Positions 25,680 to 36,209 of a DNA stretch of 64,000 nucleotides are shown piece by piece (the stretch's first letter is position 1; each line of letters opens with the position of its first letter). The stretch comes from Phorcus lineatus (lineage: Eukaryota; Mollusca; Gastropoda; Trochida; Trochidae), in NCBI GenBank assembly GCA_921293015.1, contig OV121081.1, forward strand, positions 75,223,022 through 75,287,021. Reading direction: 5' to 3'. The notes under the pieces were generated by a model, which was not told the DNA's origin, ran no database searches, and saw nothing but the letters and a program-made list of their open reading frames with translations. The translations under genes and the position numbers were made by a program.

Positions 25680-25985
25680 CCCTGGCCATTAGCCTGATGT
25701 CGGAGAGAAGTTGATCGGGTTTTTGCCACTCCCAATGATTTAGATAGTTCTTGAAACAGTGTAGCTAAATACTGTCTACCCTAATCACCAAGTATGATTT
25801 TTGGGGTACCGAAACGGCATTCCATTCTTCTATCACTTTCTTAGCCACTGTTTTAGCCTCGATATTTGATATGGCTTATGCCTCTCTCCATTTAGTGAAC
25901 GAATTTGTAATCACCAAAACATATTTATTACCAGCCGTTTTCTCTAGGGGACCCATGATATCAGTAGTCACTCTCTCCAAAAAAA

Positions 25986-26260
25986 ACATGCTTACAGAGG
26001 TAATTTTCAAATATTGACTCCAGGCGAAGCCGATGAACATTTACCGATGAACAATTCTCGAGGGAAGATACCAAGTCCGAGGCGTAGCCGAGGACGTGGG
26101 GTATCTGACCAAGAGTACATTTAGACAGTTTCAATTTCGTGCAGGCTATTGTATAACCACCTCCTAGTGGTGTAATTGGAAGTGTTTATTGTTTTATGAA
26201 TACTAGGATATTGATGTAGCTTCATTTTTTTATACAAGTTACTATTTTTGTATTTGTATA
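25986..26260. other. spacer between Gypsy and Tc1 remnants
   Basis: GAGGCGTAGCCGAGG-type repeats (26030-26095) occur here, with short direct and inverted copies of GGCGAAGCCGA. No gene is seen. Confidence 0.4.
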
Positions 26261-27632
26261 CTTAACAGCAAAAGAAACGCGAGACATCTCTTATTTAAAG
26301 TATGTTTTTACTTTAATTCATAAGTTAAACAAAAGTAAGAATAGAATTCGATCCTTTACAGTTAACACTTTGACAACAGTCCAACTGGACTCCAAAGATG
26401 TCTTTTACTGGGTGGATCTGTCACATAGGGGGCGTTGCAATGTCAGTACCGGTATGCCCTCCTTGCTTGTTCAGAACAGCCATACAACATCAATACGTGA
26501 AGTTAATGAGCCGTTTAACAAAAGCCCTTGGCACCTGCGCGTGAACCCTGAGGAAAGCTGCTTCCAGTTCAGCACGAGTTATCGGCCTTGGAACCACCTG
26601 ATTCAAACGTCTCTGGATTTTATCCCACAGATGTTGAATTGGGTTTAAATCTGGACTCAGGGTCGGCCATTGAATTGTTCTGATGTTGTGTTGGCGTAAA
26701 ACGTCGGTAAAAGTCGAGCAAAGAAAAGCACGATGTTAGGTCTGAGGATCTGGTCAATGTACCGTTGTGCTGTTATGCCATTTCCTTGCCCTGCACCAAG
26801 ATTTTGGAAGACGTGGGGTCCAATCCTCTGATTCAGGCCTAAAGCAGCCCACACAATGATGCTCTGACTAGCCCATGCGTCTCTTTCCATCACACAATCA
26901 TCTCTTAAACGTTCACCCCTCCTAAGCCACACTCTCTACCTTCCATCCAAGGTTGAAACGCAGTATCTGCTTTCATCCAAGAAGATTATGGACCTCCATT
27001 GTTGCTGACGCCAATGTCGGTTTTGTGTAGCCCACTGCATTCGTGCTTGTCGGTGACGTGCGGGGAGATTAGGACGTTGAGCAGGACGTAGGCAACGAAG
27101 ATTTTCGACTGCTAGGCGACGTCTTACCATGTCACTACTTATGGGCTGTTGTCGAGTGCCAACGGTCTGACGAGCCGTTACGGTGGCTGGTCTGAAGCGA
27201 TCCTGATGATGTTGCCGAACAATGTGGCAATCCTGCCTGGGAGTGTTCACTCGGGGGCGTCCACTACGGACCCTGTCTGCAGTGCTGTTGGTGGCGTTGT
27301 AGCGTTGCTGAAGACGATGGATAGTGCTGACATAAACAGTAGCAACCACCTGAGCACACTGACCGGCTATCACATTAACACATTTTATACCCATAGCCTT
27401 CAAGCAAAGCAGTTTGGTGTGCCCGAGCGATGACTGCAACATCTACCCATGGCCCTCAGCATTGTTGCGTTTGAGGGAGTTAATTTATCTAACATTGTAA
27501 GGTTACCTGCATCTGTTATCGCAGACATGAATATGTCATGAGTTATTAGCGTTTTGATTCCAGATTTAAAAAATACAGAAATTTTAGTTATAAATTGACC
27601 TCTGAAATTTTCGCGTTTCTTTTGCTGTTAAG
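26261..27632 (-). mobile_element. Tc1-like transposon, full length but inactive
   Basis: Terminal inverted repeats CTTAACAGCAAAAGAAACGC (left, from 26261) and the exact complement (right, ending 27632) bound a 1372-bp element. Both ends are followed outward by TA, the Tc1/mariner target duplication, within a TATA context on each side. Only about 22 bp of the termini match. The single interior gene is a broken DD34E-type transposase on the minus strand. Confidence 0.94.
26510..27464 (-). pseudogene. Tc1-like DD34E transposase pseudogene
   Basis: The family encodes an HTH DNA-binding half and a DDE nuclease half that cuts and pastes the element. Here the paired-type HTH region ends in RVRSGRPRVNTPRQD (about a third of the way in), followed by the first catalytic aspartate in FLDESRY. 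Then comes an in-frame TAG at 26936-26938, where relatives have Gln (DGRQRVW). Reading continues in the same frame (VWLRRGERL, SQSIIVWAAL, AQRYIDQILRP). The segment that should hold the second aspartate (QQDNARPH in relatives) is deleted after FFAR near 26710. The frame resumes shifted (RQHNIRTIQWPTLSPDLNP), and the catalytic Glu of NPIEHLWD is Gln (NPIQHLWD). A frameshift also lies near the N terminus (about 27445). Loss of two of three catalytic residues makes it dead. Confidence 0.94.
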
Positions 27633-27639
27633 TATATTT

Positions 27640-28700
27640 TCATTTTCAAAATTGGAACCCATTATGATTAACAACAAGGTAATATATTTTGTTCATTGTT
27701 AAAAATGTGATGATTTGTAATGATGATCATGCAATTGAAAATCAACTGTTCCTTTCAATGAGAATAGCATGATTCAGATTATCAACAAACCAAATGAGCA
27801 CAGAGATTTCCAGCATACATTTACAATGAATAGTTTGCGTATACCACGAATAAGTCAACAATGTAAAAACAAAGTTTAAAGCAAACTATTTTTCTGAATT
27901 TGTTTCTTTGACATGAATAACCTTTCATTCGGAGATAATCTTTTTCAACAAAGAAATTCATAGGAGGCTACCTTAACTAAAATGTCATTAATATTTACTG
28001 CTCAAGACATGACAAAAATACAATTTATGTTGACAAATAATAGTTTGAAGAAATGGTCAATGCTTTCAGTTGAAGAATACTTAACAAATGGAATTTGTTG
28101 TGGTTTCTTAAATTGATTAAAACAAGTTGAGTTCGAATAACAATAATTTGTAATGATTACATCACAAAAAACCTAATACTGGCTTTTTCTAGGAAACTAA
28201 ATTACGACACAACCTTAAACTCAAATCAACTATAACGCAGTTGTTTCTTTATTCAGTAACATCCCTTCAATACAATCAGATCTGAAAAGGGACATAATTA
28301 TTTGTCCTCAACCATATAAATAGCACGTTTCTCTTAACTATTTTAGAACTAAATGCCAAAACAAGCTGAAGTTGCTTGTTGAAAGGTTTTTCATAGAATT
28401 AAATTAAGTTTCTTGTACTTCTATTATTAAAGAATATGCATGCCATCGATAGTATATTGTAATGAAAACTGATAAATAAAAGGCTCACAAATCTATGTAA
28501 ACCAATTCATTTATTCGTTTGGATGTTGAGCTAAACTGAAAATATAAAATGTACGTTTCTATGTACAGCTATACGCATTGTGTAAATGTGTAAATATCGA
28601 TTAAACGCATTAAGTCTTCTTATTCTTAAAGAACCCAAGGCAATAATTTCGGATAATAAGTTTCTGTTTAAGTGAAGTATTTGAAGCCAATTTAAAAATT
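27640..28700. other. non-coding, nothing recognised
   Basis: AT-rich sequence without long frames, transposon ends or shared repeats. Confidence 0.55.
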
Positions 28701-28706
28701 ACTGGC

Positions 28707-29018
28707 GTATTTCAACCCTCTCGAGTGATAGACTTCGGATTCGGATTAGGACCAAAAAGTTCATGGTTTCGAATCCTGCCAGAGGCTCGGGTACTATCTG
28801 AAGTAGACAACTATTTTTCATGCTGTAAGATTTTGGTGCAATGCTATACTGAATCTCAGTGCAGTACCAACCATGGTTCGTTATTTCCATCCGATGCTTG
28901 CAGGTTTCACCGCAATGCATAGCCACAATGGTGTTGCGGGCTTCAGGTATTACTAGCAGCCGTGATATCAGTGAAATATTCTTGAAAGCGGCCTTAAACT
29001 TCAAATCACCTTGCCTAA
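28707..29018 (+). mobile_element. SINE-A copy, diverged, plus strand
   Basis: The B-box region GGTTTCGAATCCTGCC (about 28767-28782) is followed by the body: ATGCATAGCCACAATGGTG at 28914 and GATATCAGTGAAATATTCTT at 28962. It ends in the tail GAAAGCGGCCTTAAAC. The tRNA head is mutated and the terminal CACCTCAC run is largely lost, so this is an old copy. Confidence 0.75.
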
Positions 29019-29282
29019 ACTTTTTTTCACGTTTACATATTTTCAAGAAATATTTTACATCTAAAGCGCCATTGTAATGAAAGTTCCAAAATTCAGAATT
29101 TCAATACTATGTATATTTATTTATTTCAAATTATCTGTTAACAAAATGGTAGATGTTAGCCCGAAATTTAATGTTTGCATATTCATTATAAATAAACTGA
29201 ACTTGCTAGACCTTTTTTTTAACTATTGAATGTTAAGAGGAATTTACCAATCGTGTACATTACATTAGCCTTTAGCATATAT

Positions 29283-29295
29283 AATATACATATAC

Positions 29296-29366
<71 letters not shown>
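29283..29366. repeat. (TA)n array at the 3' edge of the Penelope-like element
   Basis: An uninterrupted TA dinucleotide run with a few TATACA variants at its left end. It creates a spurious poly-(Tyr-Ile) frame on the plus strand. It borders the retroelement directly. Confidence 0.93.
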
Positions 29367-29368
<2 letters not shown>

Positions 29369-29440
29369 TGTAAAAGTTAAATGTTCATGGTTTATGTATC
29401 AAATATTCTTTAAAAATAACAAACTGAAGATTGGTCTTCA

Positions 29441-29495
29441 TATAAGTTCATTACCAACCGGTTTCACAATATAGTGATCATCAGGGTAACTTATA
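29441..29495 (-). ncRNA. candidate hammerhead ribozyme of the Penelope-like element
   Basis: On the minus strand the two invariant core blocks appear in order: CTGATGA (29484-29478) and GAAAC (29465-29461). The core is enclosed by a stem I of TTACC/GGTAA plus an outer TATAAG/CTTATA, with a 4-nt bulge on one side. Stem III would be the minimal type, GAAAC-CG-GTT, with cleavage after the last T of GTT. Very short stem III hammerheads are characteristic of Penelope-like elements. The weak point is stem II: TCACTATATTGT pairs poorly as written, although CAC/GTG can form if one core position is shifted. Activity is therefore uncertain. Confidence 0.6.
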
Positions 29496-29613
29496 CATTG
29501 TGTTGCTAATGGTATAGCGTTAACAATGGCAAGGGACGTAATTCATGACGTCATATGCATACCTCTAAAATATATATAGTAAATGCGACGTCAACATGAT
29601 TTAATATCAGTTA

Positions 29614-31908
29614 TTAGTTACAGTTCAATTTAGGGGTATATCCATCAATAAAGAATCGTTCTTTTATTTTCCTCAGCTCTTCATTATCTGTGCGCATTTT
29701 GTAAATAGGACAGATTGTGAACTGGGGATTGCAATTCTTTGCGCATTCATCTATATGTGCGCTCAGGGGTATACATCTATAGTTTGGTGTTTTTATCTGT
29801 TGTTTATGCACTCGGACTCTCGCCCTTAATGTATCCCCCGTTTGACCAATATACTCTTCGCAACAACCAGCGCATGTTATTACATATATTAGATTTCTGG
29901 AGGCGCAAGACATATTTTCCATTATTTTGAATTTTGAATTATTTCTAAAGGTGAATGAATTTAACTCTAAAATGTGTGTACAAGTGCCGCAATTCGGCCT
30001 ATTACATTTTGTGATACTTCCACCTAATTCAGGTTTTTGATCTTTAAAGCACGCTTTAAATAACAGTTGTTTCAGGTTTTTGCTCTGCCGTTTACTGTTT
30101 ATCATTTTAGTATCTTTTAGAGCGTGCTTTAGTTTTGGACATGCGTCTAGCGCCTGTACATAGTTTTTCACATTTGGATAGATATTTGGATTGCAGGGGT
30201 TAAATGTAGTAACAATAGGTAGGGCTGCCGAATTATTTTCCTGTTGTCTTTGTTTTAGAATATCTTCCCGGTTAAAGGAACGGGCCTTTGTTATAGCATC
30301 CAAAATGATGTTATCAGGGTACCCTCTGGCTTTCAATAATTTCTCTAATTCTTTCAACCTCAAGTTTAGATTATTCGGGTCTGATACTATGGTACATATT
30401 CTACGGGCTAGGGAATATGGAATGCTATTTTTAATATGGCGCGGATGGCAGGACCTATAGTCTAAATACTGTTTGGAATCTGTAGGTTTGTAATAGATAT
30501 CAGTTTCTATATTTCTTGATTTTAAGGTTACCATTACATCTAAGAATGCTAACTCTTCGGTACTATCTTCCATTGTGAATGATAGACTTGGATGTAAATT
30601 TTGAAGTATATTATGTAGGTCTTTCAAGGAATCATTATCTTGTGTCCATAATATAAAACAGTCATCCAGACATCTTTTCCAACTTTTTTTTAATTCGTTT
30701 TCGATTTCAACTCCAAACTTTTGGCCAACCTTACGGTATAATAACTCTTCTAGGTATCCTACTACAAGTGTGGCGTAAGTTGGCGCCATTTTCGTTCCCA
30801 TGGCTGTCCCCTTTATTTGTTTGTAATAGTTTTCATTAAAATGAAAATTATTATTTGTAAGGATAAATTTCACACTTTCTATAATGAAATCTTTTGAAAT
30901 CCTCTCAGGTAACTCATGGGAGTGTTTATCCAACCAATAATTAATTGCTTCTATACCTAAGTCATGAGGTATATTTGAATAAAGGTTAGTCACATCAAAT
31001 GATACTAACCTGGTATTTGGATTTGTTTCTGAGGGTAGCTGGTTGAGAAAATGTGTTGTATCTCTTAAATAACTTTTCACATGTTTTGTAAATAGTTTTA
31101 AGAGGATGTCTACAAAGTTGCTAAGTCTATGTGTTGGGCATTGAGGTCCCGCTATTATTGGTCTTAGTTTTAGATCCGTAGGGGGCGGCAGTTTGACATA
31201 GGCTGTATTCGAAGCATGGCAACCTTCCTTTATATCTACACTTTTATGAACTTTTGGTAATCCATAGAAATTACTAGTCTTAGGTTCAAAGTTAGTTAAG
31301 TAATCTTGTTCCTTATCTGTAAGGCAGGGAGAGTAAGAGTTAACTAATTTCTTTAACTTCGAAAATGATGCATTATCTGATTTGTGGTTTACTTGTTCAT
31401 AATACTTAGGATCGCCAATGGTTGACAACGCAAGGTTTTTATAATATGGTTTATCCATAATTATAATTGCCCCTCCTTTATCAGCTTCTTTAATGATAAT
31501 TGAGTCATTTTCTGATAATGATTTAATGGCCTTGCGTTCATTGAAACTAATGTTGGATTTCACATTTGCGGGTTGTTCACAATTTTTTAGTTCTTTAATA
31601 TGTTCGATTGTTCTGTCTAAAATTCTATTTCTCCCTGCCTTGGGAGTAAACTTACTCTTATTGCGAACTATTGAATCATCATTGTAAGAATGTGAGTTTT
31701 CTAAGTCTTGCATTGAATCATTTGGGTCTGGGCTAAAGTATTCTAAAAGTCTTAATTTTCTAGAGAAGTCTTGAATATCTTTTTCAAGTTCTTGTGGGTT
31801 TCCTTTGGATGGTGATGGCGTGAATTTCATTCCCTTTAACAGAACGTTAATTTCACTATCGCAAAGGTCCACATTTGAAAGATTGATGATTTTGGGTTCT
31901 ATTTTTAA
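29614..31908 (-). CDS. Penelope-like reverse transcriptase with GIY-YIG endonuclease (5' partial)
   Basis: One open frame of about 764 codons, ending at TAA 29614-29616. The first in-frame alternative start (GTG, 31870-31872) gives 752 aa, but family-like sequence (NLSN...) continues upstream into the (TA)n, so the N terminus is truncated. Counted from that GTG, visible motifs are NFYGLPKVHK (201-210), LRPIIAG (236-242), FDVTNLYSNIP (292-302, first catalytic Asp), GTAMGTKMAPTYA (355-367) and CLDD (401-404, the catalytic Asp pair; relatives usually have Tyr or Ile next to DD). A Cys-rich linker CNRPNCGTC follows. The GIY-YIG nuclease is LIYVITC...EYIGQTG (from 661) with Arg in LRARVRVHK and Glu in KERFFIDG. 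Such proteins nick DNA and prime reverse transcription in the nucleus. No internal stop is present, so the insertion is recent. Confidence 0.95.
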   Translation of the reverse strand, partial: LKIEPKIINLSNVDLCDSEINVLLKGMKFTPSPSKGNPQELEKDIQDFSRKLRLLEYFSPDPNDSMQDLENSHSYNDDSIVRNKSKFTPKAGRNRILDRTIEHIKELKNCEQPANVKSNISFNERKAIKSLSENDSIIIKEADKGGAIIIMDKPYYKNLALSTIGDPKYYEQVNHKSDNASFSKLKKLVNSYSPCLTDKEQDYLTNFEPKTSNFYGLPKVHKSVDIKEGCHASNTAYVKLPPPTDLKLRPIIAGPQCPTHRLSNFVDILLKLFTKHVKSYLRDTTHFLNQLPSETNPNTRLVSFDVTNLYSNIPHDLGIEAINYWLDKHSHELPERISKDFIIESVKFILTNNNFHFNENYYKQIKGTAMGTKMAPTYATLVVGYLEELLYRKVGQKFGVEIENELKKSWKRCLDDCFILWTQDNDSLKDLHNILQNLHPSLSFTMEDSTEELAFLDVMVTLKSRNIETDIYYKPTDSKQYLDYRSCHPRHIKNSIPYSLARRICTIVSDPNNLNLRLKELEKLLKARGYPDNIILDAITKARSFNREDILKQRQQENNSAALPIVTTFNPCNPNIYPNVKNYVQALDACPKLKHALKDTKMINSKRQSKNLKQLLFKACFKDQKPELGGSITKCNRPNCGTCTHILELNSFTFRNNSKFKIMENMSCASRNLIYVITCAGCCEEYIGQTGDTLRARVRVHKQQIKTPNYRCIPLSAHIDECAKNCNPQFTICPIYKMRTDNEELRKIKERFFIDGYTPKLNCN

Positions 31909-31911
31909 AGA

Positions 31912-31912
<1 letters not shown>

Positions 31913-31971
<59 letters not shown>
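31913..31971. repeat. (TA)n array at the 5' edge of the Penelope-like element
   Basis: A pure TA run of nearly 60 bp abuts the 5'-truncated end. Together with the array on the other side it brackets the insertion. Confidence 0.93.
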
Positions 31972-31975
<4 letters not shown>

Positions 31976-32544
31976 TATTACGCAAATCCTCTTGATAAAA
32001 GCCTTGTATATTTTGTACTATTTCATTTTGAGAAGTATGTTACTCGACTATGGTCTTTCGTACAATAAACATTGATTGATTGTTAAATTGAGCCTAATGT
32101 TTATGTTCAGCCCTTTTCGTCGCATTTTCACTTACGGTGCACTCGCTTCGCTTCCTCCTTTCATGCAAACAAATAAATGAGGTGACAAAATGTGGATGCA
32201 CATTCCGACAACCATAGTTTTTACCTGACAACATTCTTCGTGACCTAACAGCTTAAGATTAGAAGGATGACAATTTATCTGATTTAATCATGTGTAGTCC
32301 GTTATGTAAATGATTTAAAACTTCCAAATCCAACATTGCTACAAGTCGCGTATGGATAAAGATAATGTTTCAGTTGGAGTAATGCATTGTTCATGAACGA
32401 TAGTTTCGGGGAATTTTGGTATAATTTCACCCTCAGGTGTTCAACGTACATTGAATGAATATTGAAACACCACTGTCCTTGTAGACGAGATATATAATTT
32501 ACCCAAACCTGTGAATTTGAATAAATGTATTTGGAATTATTCAG
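31972..32544. other. non-coding, nothing recognised
   Basis: AT-rich spacer between the Penelope-like insertion and a LINE fragment. No coding frame or repeat end was recognised. Confidence 0.5.
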
Positions 32545-33112
32545 TTACATGGCACTTTGGCAAAACATCTCATTGACCATTTTGGTATTTCGCAGAAGCT
32601 ACTTTCAAAATTGCAGTATGTACAAAATACAGCGCTGGAAACATCACCAAAACTCCCAAACACTGTCACATCACACCTGTCATGACAGATCTAAATTGGC
32701 TTCCTGTCAAATCAAGAATTGAATTCAAACTGATGTTTTATGTTGACAGAAGTTTCCATGATAAAAGCCCTCAATATTTAAGTAAATTGCTTCACCATTA
32801 CATCCCAGAAAGACAACTGCGTTTCCTAAGTCAAAATCTGCTTTCTGTGCCTCCTACAAACTTGAATCTTTTGTAAAGAACACCTTTGCTTGTTCTGCCC
32901 CTCTTCTCTGGAACTCTCTCCCACCGGCCATAAAACTGCAACTGACTTTGTCTCTTTCAAACGCGTGTTGAAAACACATCTTTTTGTTGCACATTACAAC
33001 TAACTATACTTTTCTCCTAAAGTGATGTAAATAATTGTTGTGTTAGCGCTATGAGCATGTGCCTTGTACATTGAAAAAGCGCCATACAAATGCACATTTA
33101 TTATTACTATAC
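32545..33112 (+). pseudogene. LINE (L2/CR1-like) RT C-terminal fragment and 3' end
   Basis: Plus-strand blocks in several frames match the post-RT end of L2/CR1-type LINE proteins: KLLSKLQYVQNTAL (about 32596), then LNWLPVKSRIEFKLMFY (32688 on), SPQYLSKLLHHYIPERQLR, LLWNSLPPAIK (about 32907) and FVSFKRVLKTHLFVAHYN ending in TAA near 33003. At least two frameshifts and one stop (after SHLS) separate them. After the stop, GCGCCATACAAATGCAC and a TTATTATTA run near 33108 resemble the usual LINE 3' tail. The 5' part, including endonuclease and catalytic RT, is absent, as expected for a 5'-truncated insertion. Confidence 0.85.
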
Positions 33113-34386
33113 CTTTAAAATATTATAGAAGTATGTTTATTAAAAGTTTTGTGTTTATAGTTACTTCCTCTTCCATATTACAATATCTTGTATGATAATA
33201 ATCTTTTGACGAGCTTGATTAAAGGAAAAGTATATCATAGACAAACTGAATGTTTAATGCAGATTAAACCGACAACAAGTAGTGTTATTTCACTTATCAC
33301 TTGTGTAACATTCCGCCATTCAACCAAGTTCTGCACTGAATCTTAAGTCGAATTCACCATACTAATTTCATTCGACTGCTCGCTTATATAAATGTCTTCT
33401 AAATCGATCCAAGAAAATTTTTCTGCAACAATATTGTCAAACGAAACATTTCTAAATGGAAATCCATGGAACTATTTTGTTTTAACACCTCTAAATGACT
33501 TCGAAAAACTTAGGGTGAAAATGAACTGTCTAGTTTGAGAGCATTTAATCTTAAGGAAAACATGGCAAATGTTATACACTCTTCGGGAAAAAATCTCAAA
33601 AGTGATTTTAAGAATGTCTGAAGTGTGTATAAGAGATAAAAACAATAAAGATGTATTATTTCTTGCTGAACATTATCGTTTGTATAAATGTGCACAACTT
33701 CAGCACAAAAAGGCAGAAGTGTTCGATAGTCTTTTGTTTTAAGAGCAGTTGTAATTGTTTTCGCAAAAACGCCAATGAGGCAACATTTAAAACAAATTGT
33801 ACCTTGACGTAATTGGAGAAGCATAAGCTAAAGATTTCCACAAAAGTTTGTTACTCGTTTTGGCAAGGAAATGAGGTTTTCATAATGCCACTAGTGAGTG
33901 GCTAGAATCGAGATGTTGGCGTAGGTAGATAGCAACTGCAGGGTTGTAGTCAGCGATTTCTAATCACGTGAATGGTAATTAGAACACCTTATCATATCAC
34001 TGGAATCGTTTCTTGTAGATTATTTCCACCCAAAAGTAGAATTCCACGAATTACCAACAGAGCCTGCGAAAGCCAATGGGACTGCAACAACTTGGTTACT
34101 CACTTTCTTGTCAAATCCGTAGAACGTACACAACAAACCTCGCGTTTTCGTCTTTCCCGTCATGGTTGCAGATAAAATGTTAACCAATTATAATTATTGG
34201 ATAAGTCAGACTTTGGCCCTTGATTGCATTCGATACGTCGACCTATTCGTTTGAGGCAGTTGAATAGTTCCATCTTATAAACAAATGCTCCAGAAGTTGA
34301 TATTTTGATATTTAATCTGACATACTTCGCAACAGTGATATATTTTGAGTTAAGTAGCCTAGGTGAGACACAAAGGGTGTTATTTA
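33113..34386. other. non-coding, nothing recognised
   Basis: Frames at 33510-33824 (-) and 34160-34537 (-) have no recognisable domain, and the second overlaps transposon ends. No repeat boundary was found before 34387. Confidence 0.5.
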
Positions 34387-34500
34387 GGGGATAAACATAC
34401 AGCGTTTGGAAATCAGAGGCATATAACGGAATTATAATGGCTCCATATAAAGCCTTAAATGGATAATTTAGGGCTATTATAATTCCGTTATATGCCTCTG
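34387..34500. repeat. palindromic foldback element, right arm split by a later insertion
   Basis: The left arm (34387-34438) contains GATAAACATAC, GTTTGGAAATCAGAGG and CATATAACGGAATTATAAT. The right arm starts at 34475 with the complement of the inner half and stops at CCTCTG (34500). The outer half of the right arm reappears at 37911-37934 (ATTTCCAAAC...GTATGTTTATCTCC). Joining 34500 to 37911 restores a palindrome with arms of about 54 bp, so a 3.4-kb insertion has split it. Confidence 0.85.
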
Positions 34501-35143
34501 GACCCCGTTTCACAAAAAATCGTAAATCTACGTGCAACTAAAATTTACGTTTACGAGAAGCGCAAAACCACACGTAGATTTGTACATTCACGTAGTTTAC
34601 GTGTGGAACTCTCCTGTTCAAAAAGTCAAGAAAGTTTGTCCAATCGGTCTTCCGTTTCACAACAAACATGTCTCAAGAAAATGCCGCACGTTTCGGTCAC
34701 GTAAGCAATATGTTAGTCAAAGCGAGGAGAAAATCTGTGCAAGATCATCACAAATATCCAACAGACACATCTTTGCTGACCCGACAACAGTAACGAATCT
34801 AATGGAACCCGTCTTTGCAGTTGGCTGACATTCACAGACCCTCATCATATCACAGGTGCGTGATTTTGTATAATTATTATCTCGGCAAGCGTACCATTTT
34901 ATATTTTCATAATGTAGCTATTTACGTTTCTTTGAAGAGGTAACAAACGTGGAAATTTCATGGTGATAACAGCTTTTTTTAATATGACTGTTTAGGCCTA
35001 CTTTAAATTAAATGTTTGAAAGGCACCAGTTATATTTAATTTGTGTAAAACAATTCAAGAATTATCCTCTCTTTATCTAACCAACCAAACAAATAGATCA
35101 TTAACAATTAAGGATATTGTTATCATATTATCAATGAAATTTG

Positions 35144-35235
35144 GAGCTATACCTGTGTCTGGAATTTTACTCTGTATCAGACTATAAGATCTTATAGTCT
35201 GATACAGAATTAAATTCCAGACAAAGGTATAACTC
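35144..35235. repeat. 92-bp near-perfect palindrome
   Basis: The arms GAGCTATACCTGTGTCTGG and CCAGACAAAGGTATAACTC continue inward through TCTGTATCAGACTATAAG to an AGATCT centre with no spacer. Only a few mismatches occur over about 45 bp per arm. It lies within the Harbinger-like element. It may be a MITE or a foldback; no duplicated flank is evident. Confidence 0.85.
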
Positions 35236-36209
35236 ATGACAATAGAAATAAGATTTAATTTGGCAGGTGTTTTTTTATTACTCATTTTCATATATTGAAA
35301 ATAGATGTTCAAGTAACTAAGTTTTTCCCAACTAGGCCTTATTAATGGTAAAAAAACATTTTTTTAGCAATAGTGTGATTTCTTATAATTTTTGTTTGTG
35401 TACCATGTACCCCATGACAGTTCTGTATTTCTCCACAAAAATGTAATGATTGATACTGATTGATATTTGAACATTGACCTTTGATAAAGTCACCTTTTAA
35501 TACTATCAACTCAAGTGAAATCTCAAGACTCTATTCTGAATATATTGAATAATTACAGGCTTGTAATCAAAGATACAAATCAAGGGTGCCAGTTTTCTTA
35601 TTAGGTAGAAAAAAATTTTTTCAGTGTTGAATTTATATCAAAACTTTCTTTCTTTTAAAGTCACATTTTAATACTATCAAGTCCAATAAAATATCAAAAC
35701 TTTCTTTTTCTAACTACAAATTGTAAGTTGAGACTATAGGTAGATTTTATATTAAAATTACATTGAGTTAGTTCTTATGCTGCCCTGATTCTGAAATCAG
35801 CATACTTATGGTAGTTATTGTCTAACCTTTCTTTTTTTTTGTTTCAGAAAGTTTGAAGAAAGCTGTTTGTAAGCAGATCACCACTGTTCTGTAACAAATT
35901 TTCATCAAGAAATATATTGAAGAAGGAGATAGATTGTTATTTTCTTTTATCCTATAACAGACCCATCATGTGCTTTTGGACTATCATGGAGACCAAAATG
36001 AACTTCTTTATGTGTAATATAATCAATTGACATTAACATAGTAATGTGATGAGTTACTTTACTTTGAAAATATATGGGAGACCAAGGTTAGAAGCTAATC
36101 AACCTTGTTATGGTCATGTCAGTGTCATCTAAACCTGCTTATGTCAATAAAGTATATTATATTTGAAATCAGTAAAATAATGTTTTCAGCAGTAAATAAA
36201 GCATATTTA

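Larger units (their letters stand above)
24700..25985 (-). pseudogene. Ty3/Gypsy retrotransposon integrase remnant
   Basis: Reading the minus strand from 25985 downward gives the integrase core start (DIMGPLEKTAGNKYVLVIT, then FTKWREA). Next come a GRQYLATLFQELSKSLGVAK block in another frame, NRTLAAMLSIYTDRRPRPWD, and PFVMAAYRSLEALTTDYSPN. The C-terminal end follows, with LLNPN, then YDITYRI, then PKVVHTDRL before 24720. These match the order of a Gypsy integrase (core D..D..E region, then the GPY-type C-terminal domain). The frame is broken by several stops and frameshifts, by a 104-bp MITE at 25576-25679 and by SINE-B at 24974-25294. The conserved SDQG motif is damaged (GD then a stop). No LTRs, RT or gag were found, so only the 3' part of pol survives. 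Confidence 0.85.
29367..31912 (-). mobile_element. Penelope-like retroelement, 5'-truncated
   Basis: A ~2.5-kb minus-strand element lies exactly between two (TA)n arrays (29283-29366 and 31913-31971). It contains an uninterrupted RT plus GIY-YIG frame and a ~250-bp 3' region with a candidate hammerhead ribozyme. The coding frame runs open into the upstream (TA)n without a start codon, so the 5' end is missing. A short inverted match (TCTTTAAAAATA near the 3' edge, its complement at the 5' edge) is also visible. The two flanking arrays suggest insertion into a TA microsatellite. Confidence 0.9.

Noticed and set aside
28699-29046. 115-codon minus-strand frame and overlapping plus-strand frames
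   Set aside because: They lie within a SINE-A copy.
29226-29474. 82-codon plus-strand frame with repeated Tyr-Ile
   Set aside because: It is a reading of the (TA)n microsatellite and crosses the Penelope-like 3' region.
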